NCBI GenBank assembly: GCA_044226525.1 | Contig: JBGAGV010000027.1 | Coordinates: 55,625-119,624, forward strand | Source: VFJQ01 sp044226525 | GTDB lineage: Bacteria; Verrucomicrobiota; Verrucomicrobiia; Chthoniobacterales; Chthoniobacteraceae | Reading direction: 5' to 3' | DNA length: 64,000 nucleotides | Shown here: positions 61,874 to 64,000 of the stretch, in pieces | Layout of the letters: every line of letters begins with the position of its first letter | How positions within the stretch are numbered: the first letter of the stretch is position 1 | The notes under the pieces: model-generated | Databases searched by the model: none | Told to the model about the DNA's origin: nothing | What the model saw: only the letters and a program-made list of their open reading frames with translations | Translations under genes and position numbers: made by a program

Positions 61874-63211
61874 GTGTTTTCACTTCTCGCCGACAAACTC
61901 CAAGACATCTTCAAAGACCTGCGCGGTCAGGGGAAGATCACGGAGTCGAACATCGGCGAGGCCCTCCGGGCCGTCCGCCTGGCGTTGCTGGAAGCCGACG
62001 TTCACTATCAGGTCGCGAAGGATTTCATCGCCCGCGTTAAGGATAAAGCCCTCGGCGAAGCGGTCTTACGCTCGGTTTCCCCCGGGCAGCAGATCGTCAA
62101 AATCTTCCACGACGAGCTCCAGACCCTCCTCGGCGGCGACGCTGCGGAACTGAACCTCGACAAGCCCGCGCGCATCCTCATCGTGGGCCTCAACGGCGCG
62201 GGCAAGACCACTTCCTCCGGCAAACTGGCCAACTGGCTCAAGAAGCAGGGCAAAGCTCCCGCGCTCATCGCCTGCGATCTTTACCGCCCGGCGGCCATCG
62301 AGCAGCTCGCCACCCTCGGCCGACAGATCAATGTCCCCGTTTTTACCCCGCCCGCCGGGGAAAAAGACGTGATGGTCGCCGCCAGACAGGCGCTCACCTG
62401 GCTTGGCGAGACCCCGCACAACGTCGAAATCTACGACACCGCCGGCCGCCAGGAAATCGACGAAGCCCTTATCGCCGAGGTCAAACGCCTGAAAGAATTC
62501 CTCCAGCCACAGGAAGTCCTCCTCGTCGCCGACGCCGCCACCGGCCAGCAGGCCGTCAGCGTCGCCACCCATTTCCACGAAGCGCTGGGGCTCACCGGCC
62601 TCATCCTCACCAAGCTCGATGGCGATGCCCGCGGCGGCGCGGCGCTCTCCATGCGCGAAGTCACCAAGCAGCCGATCAAGTTCGCCGGCATGGGCGAAAA
62701 GATCGAGCAATTCGAGCCTTTCTACCCCGAACGCCTCGCCGGGCGCATCCTCGGCATGGGCGATATCGTCTCCCTCGTCGAGAAGGCCGCCGAGGCCATC
62801 GACGAAGAGGAAGCGCGGAAAATGGAAGAGAAGATGCGGAAGGCGGAGTTCGACCTGAACGACTTCCTTTCCCAGTTCAAAATGATCCGCAAACTGGGCC
62901 CCTTGGAAAACCTCCTTGCGATGCTGCCCGGCATGGGCAACATGAAAGGTCTCTCGATTGACGAGAAACAGATGAAGCGAGTCGAAGCCATCGTGCTTTC
63001 GATGACGCCCGGTGAACGGAGCAAACCAGATATTCTCAATGCCCGCCGCCGTCAGCGCGTCGCTCGTGGATCTGGCACCAGCGTCACCGAGGTTAATGAA
63101 CTCATCAACCGTTTCGCCCAGATGCGGAAGATGATGAAAATGATGGGCAACCCGCGCATGATGAAACAGATGGCGCTGCAAGCCCAGAAATCCGGATTCA
63201 AACCCCGCTAA
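61874..63211 (+). CDS. ffh: Signal recognition particle protein Ffh (SRP54)
   Basis: 445 residues, GTG start at 61874 giving the standard opening FSLLADKLQDIFKDLRGQGKI. The N domain is followed by the G domain: P loop GLNGAGKTTSSGKLA, DLYRPAAIEQL, DTAGR and TKLDGDARGGAALS. The Met-rich M domain (MMKMMGNPRMMKQMALQAQK at the end) binds SRP RNA and signal sequences. It targets membrane and exported proteins to the SecYEG translocon with FtsY. It is 32 bp upstream of rpsP, the usual ffh-rpsP order. Confidence 0.96.
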   Translation: MFSLLADKLQDIFKDLRGQGKITESNIGEALRAVRLALLEADVHYQVAKDFIARVKDKALGEAVLRSVSPGQQIVKIFHDELQTLLGGDAAELNLDKPARILIVGLNGAGKTTSSGKLANWLKKQGKAPALIACDLYRPAAIEQLATLGRQINVPVFTPPAGEKDVMVAARQALTWLGETPHNVEIYDTAGRQEIDEALIAEVKRLKEFLQPQEVLLVADAATGQQAVSVATHFHEALGLTGLILTKLDGDARGGAALSMREVTKQPIKFAGMGEKIEQFEPFYPERLAGRILGMGDIVSLVEKAAEAIDEEEARKMEEKMRKAEFDLNDFLSQFKMIRKLGPLENLLAMLPGMGNMKGLSIDEKQMKRVEAIVLSMTPGERSKPDILNARRRQRVARGSGTSVTEVNELINRFAQMRKMMKMMGNPRMMKQMALQAQKSGFKPR

Positions 63212-63243
63212 CTTTTAACCACTCTCTCAACAAACAACCCACT

Positions 63244-63504
63244 ATGGTCCGCATCCGTCTGCGCCGCGAAGGCGCCAAAAACAGCCCCTACTACCGCGTC
63301 GTCGTCGCCGACTCGCGCAGCCCGCGCGATGGCAAGTTCCTCGAACTTATCGGCACCTACGATCCGAAGGCCAAAGGCGAGAACTTCAAGCTCAAGCTCG
63401 ATCGTGCCGAACACTGGCTCTCCGTCGGCGCCCAGCCGAGCGAGACCGTCGCCAGCATGATCCGCAAGTCGCGCAAGGCCGCCAAGGCCGCCGCCGCGGC
63501 CTAA
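63244..63504 (+). CDS. rpsP: 30S ribosomal protein S16
   Basis: 86 residues: MVRIRLRREGAKNSPYYRVVVADSRSPRDG is the family signature when read in two parts (MVRIRLRREGAKNSPYYRVV and VADSRSPRDGKFLELIGTYD). The GTYDP segment and Ala/Lys-rich end are normal. It assembles early in the 30S subunit. In many bacteria rimM, trmD and rplS follow; here a strong terminator follows at once. Confidence 0.97.
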   Translation: MVRIRLRREGAKNSPYYRVVVADSRSPRDGKFLELIGTYDPKAKGENFKLKLDRAEHWLSVGAQPSETVASMIRKSRKAAKAAAAA

Positions 63505-63532
63505 GGCGACCGCCCAGTTCATTTCAGTTTTC

Positions 63533-63565
63533 GCGCAAGCCGGGAGCAATCCCGGCTTTTTGCGC
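63533..63565 (+). terminator. Rho-independent terminator after rpsP
   Basis: AAGCCGGGA-GCAA-TCCCGGCTT is a perfect 9-bp stem with a GCAA tetraloop, extended outside by GCGC...GCGC and followed by a TTTTT tract. It ends the ffh-rpsP transcript. Confidence 0.92.
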
Positions 63566-63793
63566 TCCTGGCGTCACCCCCCCTCTGGCCTCAGAGGGAA
63601 GCCTGCCAAACGGTCCTTCTCGCGGAGCGAGCTGCAAAGTGGTGGACCTGAAGTTGCATCAAGCGCGAACGCGCGGGGCCTTTTCGCCCTTCTCCGGCCA
63701 CGACTCACCTCCCCGATGCTCGTCTCGCTGCATCCCTCCGCAGCGCATTTTCCACTAGCACGCCCCAAAGAGCCGTTCCGCCACCGCTCGATC

Positions 63794-64000
63794 TGGCCTG
63801 CCCCCGAAGTTTGAGCCACTCGCTATGAGAGTTAGTGGTGGTGATGGATGGATGGGTTGATGATGTCGAGGCCGCAGTTTGGTTCCCCCGGAACGCCTGC
63901 CGCGGCGAGCGGCGCGGGGTTTGGGGGCGCGCAGCCCCCAGCAAACTGGTTCGCACTGGCGGCCGCGTATTCGGACGGCGTGCGGTAGGCGAGCGAGGAG
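63794..64000 (-). mobile_element. End of an IS3-family insertion sequence, cut by window edge
   Basis: TGGCCTGCCCCCGAAGTTTG at 63794 resembles the terminal repeat of IS3-family elements (TGACCTGCCCCC-type). The C-terminus of an OrfB transposase follows in the inward direction. The rest lies beyond the window. Confidence 0.68.
63832..63999 (-). CDS. IS3-family transposase OrfB, C-terminal part only
   Basis: Reading from the window end on the minus strand gives SSLAYRTPSEYAAA, the conserved end of the integrase-core domain of IS3-type OrfB (usually HSSLGYLTPAEF). A 40-residue low-complexity tail then runs to a TAA at 63832. The catalytic DDE residues are outside the window. Confidence 0.75.
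   Translation of the reverse strand, partial: SSLAYRTPSEYAAASANQFAGGCAPPNPAPLAAAGVPGEPNCGLDIINPSIHHHH

Overview
The window is about 64 kb of GC-rich bacterial chromosome, most likely from a verrucomicrobium (Chthoniobacter/Spartobacteria-like). This is inferred from a giant protein of autotransporter-associated beta-strand repeats ending in a PEP-CTERM sorting signal, a repeat protein with an N-terminal LESRIAPA motif, Sec-exported RHS and fibre-like proteins, a DR2241-type 4Fe-4S partner of a CbiX chelatase, and the general gene style. No rRNA, tRNA or CRISPR array was recognised.

Layout. 1-3.6 kb: a type IIG-like (Eco57I family) methylase/restriction gene cut by the window start, followed in frame after its stop by a relic of an HsdR C-terminus. 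4-14.2 kb: exported L,D-transpeptidase, secreted esterase, a 1461-aa Gly-rich repeat protein, then a co-directional run of CbiX chelatase, DR2241-like Fe-S protein, amidohydrolase and D,D-carboxypeptidase. 14.3-45.8 kb: an accessory surface region of about 31 kb. It holds the 3667-aa PEP-CTERM repeat protein and two tandem paralogous cassettes. Each cassette has a LuxR-type regulator on the plus strand, divergent from a DNRLRE-domain fibre gene and a gene for a protein with a three-fold GQLK repeat. Cassette B continues into an RHS protein and a small exported protein. Two insertion sequences (IS1182-like and IS5-like) sit between the cassettes and have truncated the regulator of cassette A and the last gene of cassette B.

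45.8-50.1 kb: housekeeping genes (MazG, alpha/beta hydrolase, thioredoxin, a Pro-rich membrane protein, a sugar-nucleotide epimerase). 50.2-55.3 kb: a translationally coupled AAA ATPase plus subtilisin-like protease pair (possible defence or stress module), then a decayed patch with VapB and VapC fragments, an inverted repeat and a dispersed 20-bp repeat also found at 3.8 kb. 55.3-61.7 kb: VanW-family protein, MbfA-type ferritin-like/VIT1 iron exporter, DUF1003 membrane protein, an SPFH protein with a 56-aa ribbon-helix-helix partner, a Gfo/Idh/MocA oxidoreductase and a lipoprotein polysaccharide deacetylase. 61.8-64 kb: ffh and rpsP with a strong terminator, then the end of an IS3-family element running off the window.

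The most novel-looking system is the duplicated regulator / fibre / GQLK / (RHS) cassette with its conserved, palindrome-containing divergent intergenic region. Also notable is an 11-bp, three-unit direct repeat upstream of the SPFH gene that could be the operator of the small ribbon-helix-helix protein.
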